From Arctopsyche grandis (taxonomy: Eukaryota > Arthropoda > Insecta > Trichoptera > Hydropsychidae), in NCBI RefSeq assembly GCF_051622035.1, contig NC_135358.1, positions 5,099,501 to 5,163,500 of the forward strand: DNA of 64,000 bases, given 5' to 3'. The notes under the pieces are model-generated. The model did not search any database and was not told the DNA's origin. It worked only from the letters and a program-made list of their open reading frames with translations. The position numbers were made by a program, and so were the translations under genes. Below, piece after piece: positions 10,009-22,319 of the stretch (position 1 is the stretch's first letter; each line of letters starts with the position of its first letter).

Positions 10009-10968
10009 CCCTTTGGCTGCTACGAGGTTTTTCAATGTCCAAGCGAAAAATGCTAACATTTGTAATTATTTTGAAAAAAAATAAATATAATATTTTTTTT
10101 TACATACTTACTTCGCCGATCACTCGTAATTTTTATAATACTTTATATACATTTTTAAGAAGCAGTCGTGGACTCGTGCTCTCTCTTTCTGTCTTGCTTT
10201 TACATGCGTGCGTACGAAAGAGATACCTACATATATACACTAAATAAGCTTTGACGATTGTTTTCCCGACGCTTTATTTTTTTCAATAATCTATTTTTAG
10301 ACATCGATGTAGCCTTACAACATGCGATATATTCGAAACAGGTAGCGGTCTTTCTCTCTTTCTTTCTTGGTTTTAATTGTGTACGTGTAAGCGAGACACA
10401 CAAGGATGCGAAGTTTCTAATAATCAAATAATTTTTCAACATGTATCATAAACATTTTGTATGCATTTCAGTTGCATTTGATTGATTGCATGAATTCGTG
10501 ACGTCTCGTGACCTATATAATTGAAAGCGGATTTCTATTGTTTTTTGCCATTTATTTTAACTCTGCAAAATGATATCGGACAGTGAAAGTGATGAAAGTG
10601 AAATAATAGCTCCTCGCCGAGGAACTCGACAAATCAGCAGCTCTACTGATTCTGAAAATGAATTTATCGACAATAATCAATTCCCAAGTAATAACTCCTT
10701 ATATGAAATTGACAACGAACCCGAAATTTACTTTGATGATGAACCCGAAATTGAAGAGCTTTTATTTAAAAAATTGATAAATATTTATAAAGCTTGATTG
10801 AAAAATAAATATAAATACGTATATAAAAAAAATGTTTCGTGCCACTGATGCGCTGGTGGCTCAAAGAAAGTATTGAAATACGACAATTAATGTCGACAAC
10901 AACGATCGTCGTAGCAATCTTCGCCCGTTTCAAAACAACGATTTATCGTTGTTGTAGCAGTCAAAGGG
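10009..10968 (+). mobile_element. piggyBac-like element, internally deleted
   Basis: It is flanked by TTAA at 10005-10008 and 10969-10972. The left end is CCCTTTGGCTGCTAC and the right end GTAGCAGTCAAAGGG, imperfect inverted repeats typical of piggyBac. It retains only a short acidic reading frame (10570-10797). Related ends, TTAA with CCCTATGAATGC or CCAAAGGG, occur at 29744 and 40345-40358. Confidence 0.75.
10570..10797 (+). pseudogene. Remnant of a piggyBac transposase N-terminus
   Basis: A 75-codon frame starts MISDSESDESEIIAP and continues with many Asp, Glu and Ser residues (DNEPEIYFDDEPEIEE) before a stop. Acidic, Ser-rich N-termini are usual in piggyBac transposases, and this one sits inside TTAA-flanked piggyBac ends. 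No DDE catalytic core remains in the 960-bp element. It may be the stump left by an internal deletion, or a short acidic protein; I favour the former. Confidence 0.45.
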
Positions 10969-11440
10969 TTAAATATTTTTACCTGAACCGGAAGTAATAC
11001 TTTTACTCAGAAACCTTTTAGTTTCTGAACTGAAGTTTCATATCTAAAAGTTTAAGTTTAATATGTAAGTTATATACAAAATTTGATAAGCATCCATTAA
11101 TCGGAAGTAGGATTTTTTCCTCTTAGAAAAGTCAAAAATTTTTTGACCATGATTTCTTCCACACCCCTAAACGTATAATGCTGAAATATTTGTATTATTT
11201 ATGTTAGAACTGGTAAGGTTTTGGTCAGAATTCGTAAACTGGAAGTAGTATTTTTTTTTAAAACAATATTTCATTATTTTATTTTGACCTTTTAAAGTAT
11301 TTTTATTTTTTTGATATTTAATGTGTATGATGATTATAGTGATTTTAGGTAATAAAAAAATTTCGAACAAAATCCGACAACCAGAAGTAGAACTTTTGTC
11401 TTGTATAAGTTTCCCTACATTTCCGCTCAATTTTTATCGA

Positions 11441-11730
11441 AAATGCTCTCATAACTAGAGGTAGGATAGTCACAGTGCTATCCATTGTTCGGCAAACCTT
11501 TAACAATGCATTTACAACCTTTGAACAATACACGGCCCCCTCAGGCTCCGATGACTACTCATAACTAGACTGCGGATAGAGAGTGTGCTTTTTCCAGGGA
11601 TCGGGGCGGTTTGGCTCTATTTACAAAGCTAGAGTGCAAAAAAAAGGTTCGGCAAACCTTTAACAAAGCATTTACAACAATTGAACAATGAACGGCGCGC
11701 TTTGGGTCCGCACTCTACTCATAACCGGTA
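11441..11730. repeat. Tandem pair of a MITE-like unit
   Basis: Two related units follow each other, delimited by CTCATAAC words at about 11450, 11549 and 11712. Shared phrases are GTTCGGCAAACCTTTAACAA and TTGAACAAT. Single copies, inverted, lie at 15435-15640 and 21090-21235, with the shared phrase GATTCCTGGAAAAA. The termini are not defined well enough to classify it. Confidence 0.5.
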
Positions 11731-12540
11731 TGTGTGAACGTGTACATATGTACATTTGTATAATTATCAAGTTTTGTTTTGTAACCTTATATTCCTCAAA
11801 TACATAGATAAAATTATGCGTTGATCACAAGTTGTGAATTTTGGTAGCCAAGGGTCATTTCGGGGCCCCCAAGATTCGGGGGCCCCGAGCGCGCACTTAC
11901 ATATTGTCAATGTATGATAAACCAATGACTGCGTTTTTTTTTCTTTTTTGTCTTTTTAAACAACGGACAACTTTATTTCCTTGTAAGAAATGATATGCAT
12001 TTGGAAGTACAAATGAAATTAAATTGTCCAGTATTAAAATCAATTCTAAGAAACCTTTCAATATAAATGAACAATTTTCCTTAAGAAAAAAAATGGTAAC
12101 GAATATAGAACATATTCATTTGAATTTGTTTTCATAAATTTATATAAATTAAAAGATTCTTTCAAAATATTCAATACAATTTTGAATAAATTGTACATAG
12201 CTTCTAATCGTGTATTTAATTTTGATGATACCTCAAAAAAATACATTAAAATCTTTGTAGGAAAGTGACATCTACAGAAATATTGTATGTACTACTATTG
12301 CAGAGCAGTGTTCAGAATCATTAGATAATAATAGAGTGAAGATAATAAAAAGCTTGTAGAAACGAAATTTCAATAATTCTGGTTAATATTAAATATAAAT
12401 AAAAGTAAATCTTTCAATACATTAGAAGAAGTCTTTTACTTAGATAACGAGGCTCTAGTTTTTCATTTAATGATTAAATACATAATGTAGTAATTATTCG
12501 ATAGGTTTTGTTTCCAGTTGAAAATAATTTTTTGTGGCCT
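11731..12540. other. Intergenic, nothing recognised
   Basis: AT-rich, with no supported gene. It includes the GGGGCCCCC-rich patch at 11857-11895 that may be a hAT end. Confidence 0.4.
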
Positions 12541-12549
12541 AAGTCCACT

Positions 12550-13310
12550 TTTATTCATTTGGAGAAATATTTCACAAAACATTTAATAATTTAACTGGTG
12601 GTCTGTAATATGTTTCTGCTTTTCCGAGATTCTGGACATATCGAATTAAAAGTTCTTTTTCGAATAGCTCCTATTCCAAGAGCTATCCAACTTCTCAATG
12701 AAATCGTTCCTGCTGAGCCTGAATGCGATATTTTCCCCCTTAGTGAGCTTAAATTATCGGATATTATTCTAACCTACTTGTCTGGTAGTCTGCGCTCATC
12801 ATTATTTCCATAATTGAATGTGATTTATGAGTGGAATTTTGATCTACTCTCTTCCATTTGCGCCTCACGGGGATATTTTGTATTTGCAGTTGGTACTTAT
12901 TTATTGGAACTGGCTGTAGATTTGGCTGGCAAAAAACACATTTATACAAAATCATATAAAACAACAGCATTATAATAATAGCATATAAAGTAAAAATGTC
13001 AAATAATAAAATACAAAGTAGGGAATGTCTTGCATCTACAGCCAGTTCCAATAAATAAGAACCAACTGCAAATACAAAATATCCCCGTGAGGCGCAAATG
13101 GAAGAGAGTAGATCAAAATTCCACTCATACATCACATTCAATTATGAAAATAATGATGAGCGCAGACTACCAGACAAGTAGGTTAGAATAATATTCGATA
13201 ATTTACGCTCACTAAGGTGGAGAATATCGCATTCAGGCTTAAGTCCATCAGAAATAGTGTTTTTAGAACTGAAAATTAGACTTCTGCCACTCTCAAATAT
13301 AATGGCTCAT
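12550..13310. mobile_element. LINE 3' end in an inverted duplication, within another repeat
   Basis: 12660-12930 (plus) encodes the C-terminus of a LINE reverse-transcriptase ORF (IPRAIQLLNEIVPAEPEC..., ending YLSGSLRSSLFP) and then its 3' UTR. 12940-13240 is the same segment on the other strand, so the two form a palindrome of arms near 280 bases. The outer parts (12550-12655 and 13240-13310) are contiguous in the copy at 55550-55735, which shows that the palindrome was inserted later. Relatives are at 31019-31294 and 54120-54660. Confidence 0.6.
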
Positions 13311-13629
13311 GTATTTAAATATTTCAAGTGTAATATATTATATAAAAAGAGATACATTAATGTATGTATTTAATATATATGTATGTAAAATCATTTACTT
13401 TCATCATACTTATTTATTGAATAATTTTCCTGGCAATTATGTAAATAACTAATCATAGTAAATTAATGATAAAACAGTAAAACAAAACATTATTTTCATG
13501 TAGGTAATTTATTTTAAAATATTTAAAATCTAATCAATTCGTTTCACTAGAGATAAAATACACACTTATTAAATAAACAAATTAAACGACAGGATAAAAG
13601 TAGACAGGTACACTCCAGACAGACGATAT

Positions 13630-16600
13630 CTAACATCCGAGTGATCTGATGCATGTTACCATTGGTGGCACACTGCAAGAGCACGTAATGCAGTTATCGC
13701 CGATCGTCACCTTGTCTCCGATGGAGAGTTCTTTCTCACCGAAGAAGCATTTCATATTTACATTGGTGGCTTTGTGAACAGCTGTCTCTACAATAGTGGT
13801 ATCGGTACCATCTGAAAGACAAAACAAAAGGCATATTACTATGCGTTTGTAAACAAGCAACGATATCAATTACATCTCAGAACTGTGCATAAACTCACAG
13901 CATTTCCAGTCGATCGGACAGCAAGGTCGAGATTCCAAATAAACCGGAGCACACATGTCGTTCACATCGTTGCCGTGATATATTTCTACTCCACAGTTGA
14001 TTTTGCTACATTTTAGAGACTTCATTGTGCCATTGAAACGCTTTGTGCAAATGCACTGGGTGCAAGTTCCCTCCGGATAAAACTTTTCACCTTCCCGGTA
14101 CGTTTTTCCTTCCCACTCGCAAGTCGGCAATGTCTTAATCGCAATAGGATCTGAAAACAGCAATATTTAATACATATTTCATATATGATGCATTTCTTAT
14201 GTGATCAATATACTTACCACATATCTCCTTGTAACTGCAGCAGTCTTTTAGTCTATACTGCTTGACACACTGCTCTCCTTCGGGCTTCGGTGGTTCAAAT
14301 AAGTCTGGACATTCGACTTGGGCACAGGTTAGACTTGCTCTATGAATACAAAAATCGTTGAATATTACTAAAATTAAATCATTGCCAATTTATAATGATC
14401 AAGATGAGAGATTACACACCTGCCTTCGAATCCTTCGGTGCAAACACAGTCAGCGGCACACGGATGATCGATCACATTTTTGCCAGTAGCTTGACCAATT
14501 TTGTATTGTTGTGATCTGAAAAGATTATGATTTTTTATATAATTATTTAAGTAAATCAAGCAATGTACAAGTTCAAATGATTTATTACTTTCAAACTGAA
14601 AATTCTGCCCAAACCAAAGTGTATTGTTTTGAATTTTGCTAATTTCAAAAGCATACGAACTATTTACTGTTCAAAAATACATGTTATTCGTGACAATTTC
14701 AATTCCAATTTAATTATTATTTACTGAGTTGCCATGAAAAATAATATCGTTCAATTTTCTAAAATGGTGCAATTTGGATTTTCCAATGAAAATTGTTGAA
14801 ACAGATTTTTTATCTGTTTCATCGTATTTTATCCAATTACCGAAAATACTCTCAATGATTATTATCTGGTTCTAAAGATAACCATATTTATTTATTTTTT
14901 ATTAATATTTTCCATAGATATATACCAGGAAGGCCTAACAGGTAGACCCCAATGCGACTTCCTGGACAATTAATTACAAACATTGCAGCACTTTTATTAC
15001 ATAAATCGCTGTATTTCGAGAGGCTTTAAGAACACGAAATTAACAATTATCTAATTAATTACTCCATAGAGACATCTATGAATTTATACTTGTACATAAA
15101 TTTTTACATATTGGCATACTACTTCAATGCATATTGTACATAAATCAAATTCAGATATTTGTGACAGTGGGTAGGATGATTTTTGCCAATTTGATGGAGG
15201 AACCGTCTCAGCAATGAAATCAAATAAATTGTAAAACTCTGATAAGAAATGATCGACTTGGAGTCACAAATAAAAAGCCCACAAACAAAAATTGAAAAGC
15301 CTGACCACGAGTATTAAAGATTAGCACGGGATCGAACCCGGTAACCTCTCGGTGCTAAACATAAACGCAACTACCGAGTCATACTTCATCGTTTTCATAA
15401 TTGTAGCTAATTTTTTGGTTGTATGTATCACTTTTTTCGACAAGTAATGATTAGTGAGCGGACCGTGCTGATTAGTGAGCGGACCGGACCGGGAAGCGTG
15501 CCGTTCATTGTTAATTGTTCGCAGCGCTTTGTTAAAGGTTAAACTTTTTTTTTTGCACTCTAGCTTTGTGAATAGACCCAAAACGCCCTGATTCCTGGAA
15601 AAAGCACGCTCCCTATCCGCCCTTTAATAATGAGATGTATGTACTTGTGCATTAAATAAATCCTGATTTTATTTAAAAAATGATATTCCAATGAGTATAA
15701 AAGCCGATGTTATTATCTTCTAGGGATGCATAATAAATTTAAAAATTCTCAACTTATGTATTTGATTTTTGATTTTTTTCGTATTTATATACATACTACT
15801 AGTTATTTTACCCGGCTTCGCTCAGTATTTGTAATATAAACAGCGTAAACATGGCGAATCTAATATTAAATATTAATTTGTTTTTTTATTAAATTTATTT
15901 GAATCGAAAAAAATAAGATTCAACCAATCGAATCGTCGTCATAGAAACTTTGACTTGTTTTCGATTCCCAACCAAAAATACTTACAAACTTACATACAAA
16001 GTCTCTTTCGAAATTATATATTAGATTTCATTTATGAATTTGACTAGGAAAATTAAAATTCTACAATATTTTTTGCAATTATTGTTAGCGATGAATTTAC
16101 TAGCCAATCATATATGTATGTATGTAGTTAACCACCCAAATTTTGAAATAACACTTTTCTAATTTTAACGGTATTTGGCCTCAAAAGCTGGTCAAAAATT
16201 CAAAATTCAAATTTTCACAAATTGAGTTTATGTTGGGGTCCCAAGACAGGTAGATAAATATGATGTTTCACTACTTGGGTTAGGGCGAAATCAGACAGCG
16301 GTGGATGAGTGATAGTTTTAAACGGTAATTGGATTATTAGTCACATTGCGGTGGTCACAAAAACAATTTTTACTATGAAAACCGCGAATGCGAAATATTT
16401 AGCACTCGAGTTTTCGTTAGTATGATAGTTATCATTAGTATGATGGACCTTTCGGTTGCCAGATGTTGCGTTATAGGGATTTTAGTGACTTTTGTGACCA
16501 ATGATCACCGAACCGTTTTAAACATATAGAAAACATTTAGGATTCATGGGACGCGTACATGGGATAGTCCTTTCAAAACAATATATTCGACCTACATATG

Positions 16601-19600
16601 TATGTCGTTGAAATTGTATGTTAGTATTATAAATATCCTTGTTTGACAGCAGTGCCGGGTTTAGGGGGGGGGGGGCTGGGTCGAGCGGCGCCCGAGTGCG
16701 CAAAATAAGTTAGGGTGCCGCACGATGTGCCAAAGGCGCTCTAAAATTTAAAATTAGAGCGCCAAAAGCCATACAAAATTTTAGATTCGAGCGTTAAAGG
16801 CGAAATTTTTTCTGAGATTGTTTAGAAAAAATTGCCCGAGTGCGCCATCGGGTGTAAGGCCGGCACTGTTTGACAGTGATATATATCAAAACGACCCTTT
16901 GGAACATTTTCGGTAAAATTTTATCCTTGCTTGACAGTGATCGATAACGGTGTATCCCATGGGATTCGGCTAACTAAATTGGCAAACTCTAATAGGAAAC
17001 GATCGACCTGGAGTCACAAATCCAAGGTAGGGCCAGCAGAAACGATTTGAAAGATTTGAACCCGTGACCACTCTGTTCAAAGCATTGTATGCTAACAGCT
17101 AGTCTATTCTGGTGGTTATATAATACTATATGAGCATAATATGCCGTAACAAATTTAGCTATCAAAACACCAACTGTCATTTAATTGGTGTCCATTGTCG
17201 CATTAGGATTTTTTTCTCTCATCACTATATTACGCTTTCGAATTGCATAAAAACATCCTTGAACGCACCCACCTCAATGACCACTGACCCGTTGTGCCAA
17301 ATTCGATGAAATACACAACTCAAAAAAATTCGCAGTTGACATCCGTCGAATAATTACTATCAAATTTGATAAAAAAATTGACTTTTACGACACTGCTTGA
17401 TTTATTAAATACCTGTTTTCTAATTATGATACACACACATAAGTATAATATATCGAACGCATCACATTAAGAAGAGGGACAAACAGATAACGATTGACTG
17501 GGGTCTATTGATGACGCCTTTAACCTTCACACACATTTCGTACGAATTCTGATTTCGCTCGTGGTGTCCACTGTTTGATTGTAAACACTGACACATTTTA
17601 AGATTGTGACACGTTTCGCAACATACATACATATTTGCAAAATGTTTTTAATCCCGTATGTGATTTTACACACATGTCGCCTCTCCAACTTCTAAATAAT
17701 ATCTCTAATACTAAGTGGCGTGCGTACCTAGAAAAATTGGGCCAGCATGCAAATGTTAGCAAAAGGCCCCCCTTTAGTATTTATACTTAATTAAAATTAA
17801 ATTAATAATAAACTCAAATAATTTAAATGTATGTTTTTCTCATCTTCAAAGTAACAAATTCTGCAATTACATTTTATAAAGACATTTTAGAAGCTTCTTC
17901 ATGTTCAATCGATAATTAGTCTTTTATTAAGAGGGCTGGATACCCAAAACGTTAATTTTGTAAATGCTACAATATATTTCAATATACATATACATATATT
18001 GAGTGAATGCAACAGTTGCGCCTCGACCAGATAATATCTATTTTAAATCGACAAAATCGAGGTTTCGTATTCTCCAGTTTTCTCCTCCGAAACTGGACCA
18101 ATTTAAAAAAAAAATTCATCATCGGTATGAGAAAGATATTTTCTATGTTTTTGTCGTCGTATTTTTTTAAAAATCAACCGTTAAATAAGCACGCAGGACT
18201 CTTTTCGTGGGTGTAAAAAAGGGGCGATTTTATAGATGTTTGGCGGCTCCTAACACCTATAAAAAATAACTAATCAAAAAAAATAAAACCACAGAAACAT
18301 GCCAATGGTAGATATCCATAGCATATTAAAAAATAATTTCTCTAGTGCCATTATCGAGGAAGAGAGAAGTGTAATACGTTTGTATGGACAAGGCGCTGGT
18401 GTACAGCCCTCTTTATATGTATGAATATTTTCTTTTATGAATATTTCATTTAAAATAAAATAATTATCCGAAAATTTCGAATTATATCAAATACGAGAAC
18501 GTGATTCACACAATATATGTACAATTGAAACGAAAATATTTTATTAACTACTATTTTGTTCACTTTACTGGTTTATAGATCATTGCAGATAATTATTATT
18601 ACTGTACTATAAAGGGGAACTATTAAATATCGTGAGAAAGAGTACAAAATCGTGAAAATTCGACACGCAATTCGTAGTATAGACTTTTAACTAGTGCTTC
18701 CATTAGTCTTATGAATAATTTTTACGACATTTATTTGAAAAATATAAATAAAGGTCGTAAAAATCTAAAAGACCTCCATGGCAGGTCCCTAAATCTAAAA
18801 ACCCTGCATGCACCGCATGCCCATGCGGCATAGTAGTTACGCGCCTGCAGTATTACTCAAATATTTTGGTTTACTCACTTGTAGTAGCATTTTTTAAGAT
18901 CGGTTGACCGTTCCATGAATGGACACTGGTATCGTTCAGGACATCTTCCATTCCTTTTCGAATAAAGTGGCCTACATCCCAGCTCCGTGTAGTGAGCTAT
19001 TGGGTCCTCGCATTTTTCATTGGACTTGGGCTTTTCCATACCTGTAAGTTTGTTTTAAAAGGTATTTATTTGAAACAATTATGCAAAATCAATATATTAC
19101 ATACATATGTATGTACATGCAAAACATACATGAATTCATCTACACATGCAACAAAATCAATTGATACGCTTTTAATTAGCACAATTCATTGAATTATTTA
19201 CATCGAATTGCAACGAAGGTTAATGCTTTAATTATGCAATTTTAAGATACATCGTATTAATATAACATGATTACTCGAACATTTTCAATTAAAAACTTAA
19301 ATATTCCTAGTGATTATTGCAGAACTATATAACTGGACTTTATATAATACTAGTGGTTTTACCTGGCTTCGCTCGGTATTTGTAATATATGTAAACCGCT
19401 TAAACGTGGCTAATCTAATAGTAAACATTTTATTTTATTAATTTGAATAGGTTTATTTTATTTAAATTTATTTGAATATATTCATTTGTAGTTTTTTTTT
19501 TAAATTTATTGTCATAGATTTTACCACCCAAACTGTACATACATAGTTACATACATTAAAAATAACAAAGTCTCTTTCGAAATTATATATTAGATTTACT

Positions 19601-20847
19601 TTACAAATTTCTCAAGACTTAACGTGCCATTTCTGGAAACAAGCTGAAAATTTTAAATTTTGAATTTCATAATAACGAGCTTATTGCAATGCAAGACATG
19701 TAAAATTGCCCCCCCCCCCCCCCTCCCCCAAAAATGTCTTCTTTTGAGTCTTTTTATCTGAAATTTTTTCAATTTTTTCTACTTTATGGCTGATTATTTA
19801 TGCTCAATTTTACTAAATAATTAAATTTGTACCCGATGAAATATCATCGCATATGTGTTGGCATATTAAGTTATTAAATAATAAAAAAAATAACAGAAAT
19901 GTGTCGGTCCTGTGTTCGATCCGCACGCGGCTGAATTTTTTTCAAATACCTTTTATATATATTTAATTTAATATTTATATTTAATTGTTTAATATGAAAG
20001 AAAAATGGTAAAAACTACCTAAATATAAACAATATAAAACACCAATAGAAAAATTATTTAATTAAATTTTCAATAGATGGCGCAAAATGCTCAGAGACCA
20101 ATTTACCAAGAGCAAACAATGGTTGCAAACAGTATATATAGAAGTTTTTTTCTTTCGTTACTTTATTCGTACGTTTTGTTGGCAGTCAAAACGAAACGAC
20201 TATTATAGTACGGCGAGCGAAAACAGACACAGACAGAATAGCAATATTATATATATGTACATATGATGATACATAGTAAGATGTATGTTTCACAATAATT
20301 TGATATTTTTCATAAAGATTACCAATTGTTTGGATTGAAAATATTATAGCATGAAATAACATATTTTTATAGTTGTTATGATGGAAACACACCATATTAT
20401 ATTTAAAATTATAAAAGAAAACATGAAAGATAAATTTCAATAACATGTGTATCTATATTTTCATACAAATTACTCCAAACGAAGATTGTTAATCAATAAT
20501 AGGAAGAAACGATTCACTGAGTGCAATGTCACAGCCTTGAACTTGTAAAAGTAATTTCATTTCTTGTTAAGATAATGCAATAATATTCAGTAAGAAAAAC
20601 ATTATTTCCGTTCAAAAGTTTTTGATCCATTTTACACAACAAAGAACTAATTAATATACATAACTGCCACAATATTATATTTATTGTGTTTTACTAATCG
20701 TGACCGCGAATTATTGCATAGATAAGAAACCCGATCGATATACAATAACCACACATGTATGTACTATGTATCTAATAATTAATATTGGATACCTTGGACT
20801 GACACCAGTGCTATGGCACATATCAGAAGTACTCGAATTGCAAACAT
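13630..20847 (-). CDS. Secreted cysteine-rich protein with VWFC-type domains, 289 aa
   Basis: Six exons: 20793-20847, 18879-19041, 14420-14515, 14218-14339, 13899-14150 and 13630-13811. All junctions are GT-AG and the phases agree (1, 2, 2, 1, 1), giving 870 nt including TAG. Exon 1 is a signal peptide (MFAIRVLLICAIALVSVQG). The mature protein has over 30 cysteines in von Willebrand factor type C spacing: CYYKSQQYKIGQ with CVCTEGFEGR (about 70-105), CEWEGKTYREGE with CTQCICT and CCPIDWKC (about 157-229), and a truncated last unit CFFGEKELSIGD with CITCSC up to the C-terminus. Such domains often bind BMP-type ligands or matrix, but this protein has no other domain to indicate a role, so I leave the function open. 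It resembles kielin/chordin-like insect proteins in arrangement only. Introns 1 and 2 are filled with repeats. Confidence 0.85.
14925..15393 (-). repeat. tRNA-derived SINE, family 1, in intron 2 of the VWFC gene
   Basis: On the minus strand its head shows the A box TGACTCGGTAG-like sequence near 15385 and a B box (GGTTCGATCCC) near 15335. The tail is the GGAAGGCCTAACAGG segment near 14932. It lies in the same direction as the host gene. Confidence 0.7.
15435..15640 (-). repeat. Copy of the MITE-like unit found at 11441-11730
   Basis: Inverted relative to 11441-11730, with the same order of phrases (GGGCGG, TTTTTCCAGGAATC, GACCCAAAACG, TTTAACAAAG, GAACAATTAACAATGAACGG). GGACCG-rich words are duplicated at its left edge. 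Confidence 0.5.
15799..16025 (-). mobile_element. Helitron-like element, family 1, copy D
   Basis: On the minus strand it runs from TCTAATATATAATTTCG to the CCGGGTAAAATAACTAG end, with CTAG at 15799-15802. Intron 2 of the VWFC gene. Confidence 0.7.
16324..16514 (+). mobile_element. MITE, GG-end group, perfect 9-bp TSD
   Basis: The flanks GTTTTAAAC at 16315-16323 and 16515-16523 are identical. The ends are GGTAATTGGATTATTAGTCA and, inverted, GGTTCGGTGATCATTGGTCA. Same interior as 46409-46598 and 52735-52942. Confidence 0.8.
16650..16868. mobile_element. hAT MITE, CAGTGCCGG ends, perfect 8-bp TSD
   Basis: It begins CAGTGCCGGG and ends CCGGCACTG, flanked by TTTGACAG (16642-16649 and 16869-16876). 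The interior is non-coding and contains a G run and an AAATTTTAAATTT-like AT stem. Confidence 0.75.
16968..17119 (-). repeat. Partial tRNA-derived SINE, family 1
   Basis: The minus-strand head with a GGTTCAAATC B box joins the family body phrase (CCAGGTCGATCGTTTCC). The tail is missing. Confidence 0.5.
17126..17700. other. Intron sequence, nothing recognised
   Basis: Intron 2 of the VWFC gene. No repeat boundary or exon-like frame could be supported. Confidence 0.4.
17711..18850. mobile_element. Possible hAT element in intron 2 of the VWFC gene
   Basis: The left edge AAGTGGCGTGCGTACCTAG and the right edge GTAGTTACGCGCCTG resemble the CAGTGGCGTAACTA ends of hAT elements. The phrase ATTGGGCC...GCATGC also occurs inverted near 22260-22302. 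No convincing TSD was found, so the limits are uncertain. Confidence 0.35.
19350..19594 (-). mobile_element. Helitron-like element, family 1, copy E
   Basis: Minus strand: the TCTAATATATAATTTCG start is at 19594 and the CTAG end at 19350-19353, preceded by CCAGGTAAAACCA. Intron 1 of the VWFC gene. Confidence 0.65.
19830..20215 (+). repeat. SINE-like repeat, family 2
   Basis: Carries GTGTTCGATCCGCACGCGG, a B-box-like word, about 60 bases after GATGAAATATCATCGCATG. The body ends near CGACTATTATAGTACGGCG. Copies: 21235-21835 (duplicated inside) and 60945-61865 (inverted, split by a Helitron). RNA polymerase III origin is inferred from the B box only. Confidence 0.5.
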
Positions 20848-21089
20848 TTTGAGTCGGCTGTTGATGATGTCTGATGGTTGAATGCTGGCGTGCTGTCGGC
20901 TCGGCTTCAATTCAACAACTGAGCCTCACTGGGAAAATTCAACACTTTAGTAGGATTACAACCCGCAGATTGTTCGCCGGGAAAACCTTGGAAAATTCCG
21001 GGGTTAACAGTACTGAAACAACTCACCACAACTGCAGCATCGTATCATTCGGTTGTCTGTAAATTGAATTCTAAATATTTCAATTACTT

Positions 21090-21235
21090 GTTATTTGTTG
21101 AACAATTGTTAATTGTTCGCCGTGCTTTGTTCATTTTCATGATGAACCTTTTTTTTTGTAAATAGACCCTAAACGTCCTGATTCCTGGAAAAACCATGCT
21201 TCCGGTCCTACCTCTAATTATTAGATACTATCTAC
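21090..21235 (-). repeat. Copy of the MITE-like unit found at 11441-11730
   Basis: Same phrase order as the 15435-15640 copy (TTGTTCGCCGTGCTTTGTT, then GATTCCTGGAAAAA). It lies just upstream of the first exon of the VWFC gene. Confidence 0.45.
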
Positions 21236-21835
21236 AGTGTTGTGCCTGATGAAATATCATCGCATGGGTTATGGCATTTAAAGCTATTATTTAAAAAAAA
21301 AAAAAAAAAAATATGACGGCCCTGTGTTCGATCCGCACGCGGTCGTATTTTTTTCAAATACCTTTTAAAAAATTTTAATATTGACATTTAATTGTTTAAT
21401 ATGAAAAAAAGTACCTACAATATGTACCTACCTACATATAGACAATAGAAAAATTAATTCATTAATTAATTAAATAAAGTTTCAATATGCTCAGAGACTT
21501 ATTTCCCAAGAGGAAACATTGTTAGCAAACGTTATATTTAAAAGTTTTTTGTTGATCTGTTATTATGTTCGTATTATATTCAAACGATATATTATATTTA
21601 TATTTAATTGTTTAGTATCAAAAAAAATGGTAAACACTACCTACCTCCCTATGTACATATGTATAAACAATATAAAACACAAATAAATAAATTATTTAAA
21701 TAAATTTTCAATAGATGGCGCTAAATGCTCAGAGACTAATTTGCCGAGAGAAAACATTGATAGCAAACGGTATATATAGAAGTTTTTTGTTGATCTGTTA
21801 TTATGCTCGTATTATATTCGTAAGTTTTCTTGGCA
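21235..21835 (+). repeat. SINE-like repeat, family 2, with duplicated body
   Basis: A full unit is followed by a second body copy (about 21590-21835) without a head. Both end with the AAAGTTTTTTGTTGATCTGTT phrase family. Confidence 0.5.
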
Positions 21836-22319
21836 GTGTTTTAAATGTGACCAATGGAAAACCAATCCTTATAAACGTGGTGAAATAAAAAAACTGTCCA
21901 AATAAACGCAACATTGCACGGAGAAAAAATCCGTAAAAAAAAATATATTTTGACTTTTAAAATTCGCTGGACAATTTTATTAGTATTATAAAGCAATGAA
22001 ATATTGATTCCAATACTCACTTTGTGCACAGCAATACTAAATTTTAAATTAAAGACCGCAAAAGCCAAAAAATCGCGCATATTTTTAAGCGCTCATATCT
22101 CGTAAACGATCACTAACCAACAAAAATTATCATATTCGAATTCAGTGGGTCAAATTTAGTAAAGTTTGGTTAGTCTCCGCTCTGGTAACTCTAAAACGTG
22201 ATATTTTGTTGCTCAGTTTTATCAGTTTAATATAAAAAAATACTAAAGGGGAGCTTTTACTAAAATTTGCATGCGGGCCTAATTTTTCTAGTTACGCCAC
22301 TGGGAAAAGTTAATACTAT

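Larger units (their letters stand above)
9490..11440. repeat. Dispersed repeat shared with the right end of the window
   Basis: The sequence 9620-10004 joined to 10969-11440 is collinear with 63240-64000 at recognisable identity, with shared phrases such as ACTGATTCGAACTCAGAATC and TTTTTCCTCTTAGAAAAGT. The copy at 63240 lacks the piggyBac insertion and so gives the empty site. The class of the repeat is unknown. Confidence 0.6.
9402..11899. mobile_element. Possible large hAT-like element or nested pile
   Basis: The left edge reads CCAGTGGCGGTTCGAG followed by GGGGGCCC. The right edge carries GGGGCCCCC...GGGGGCCCC. These ends are typical of some insect hAT elements. No TSD was found, and the interior holds a piggyBac element (10009-10968), a dispersed repeat also seen at 63225-64000, and a tandem MITE (11441-11730). 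Confidence 0.3.
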
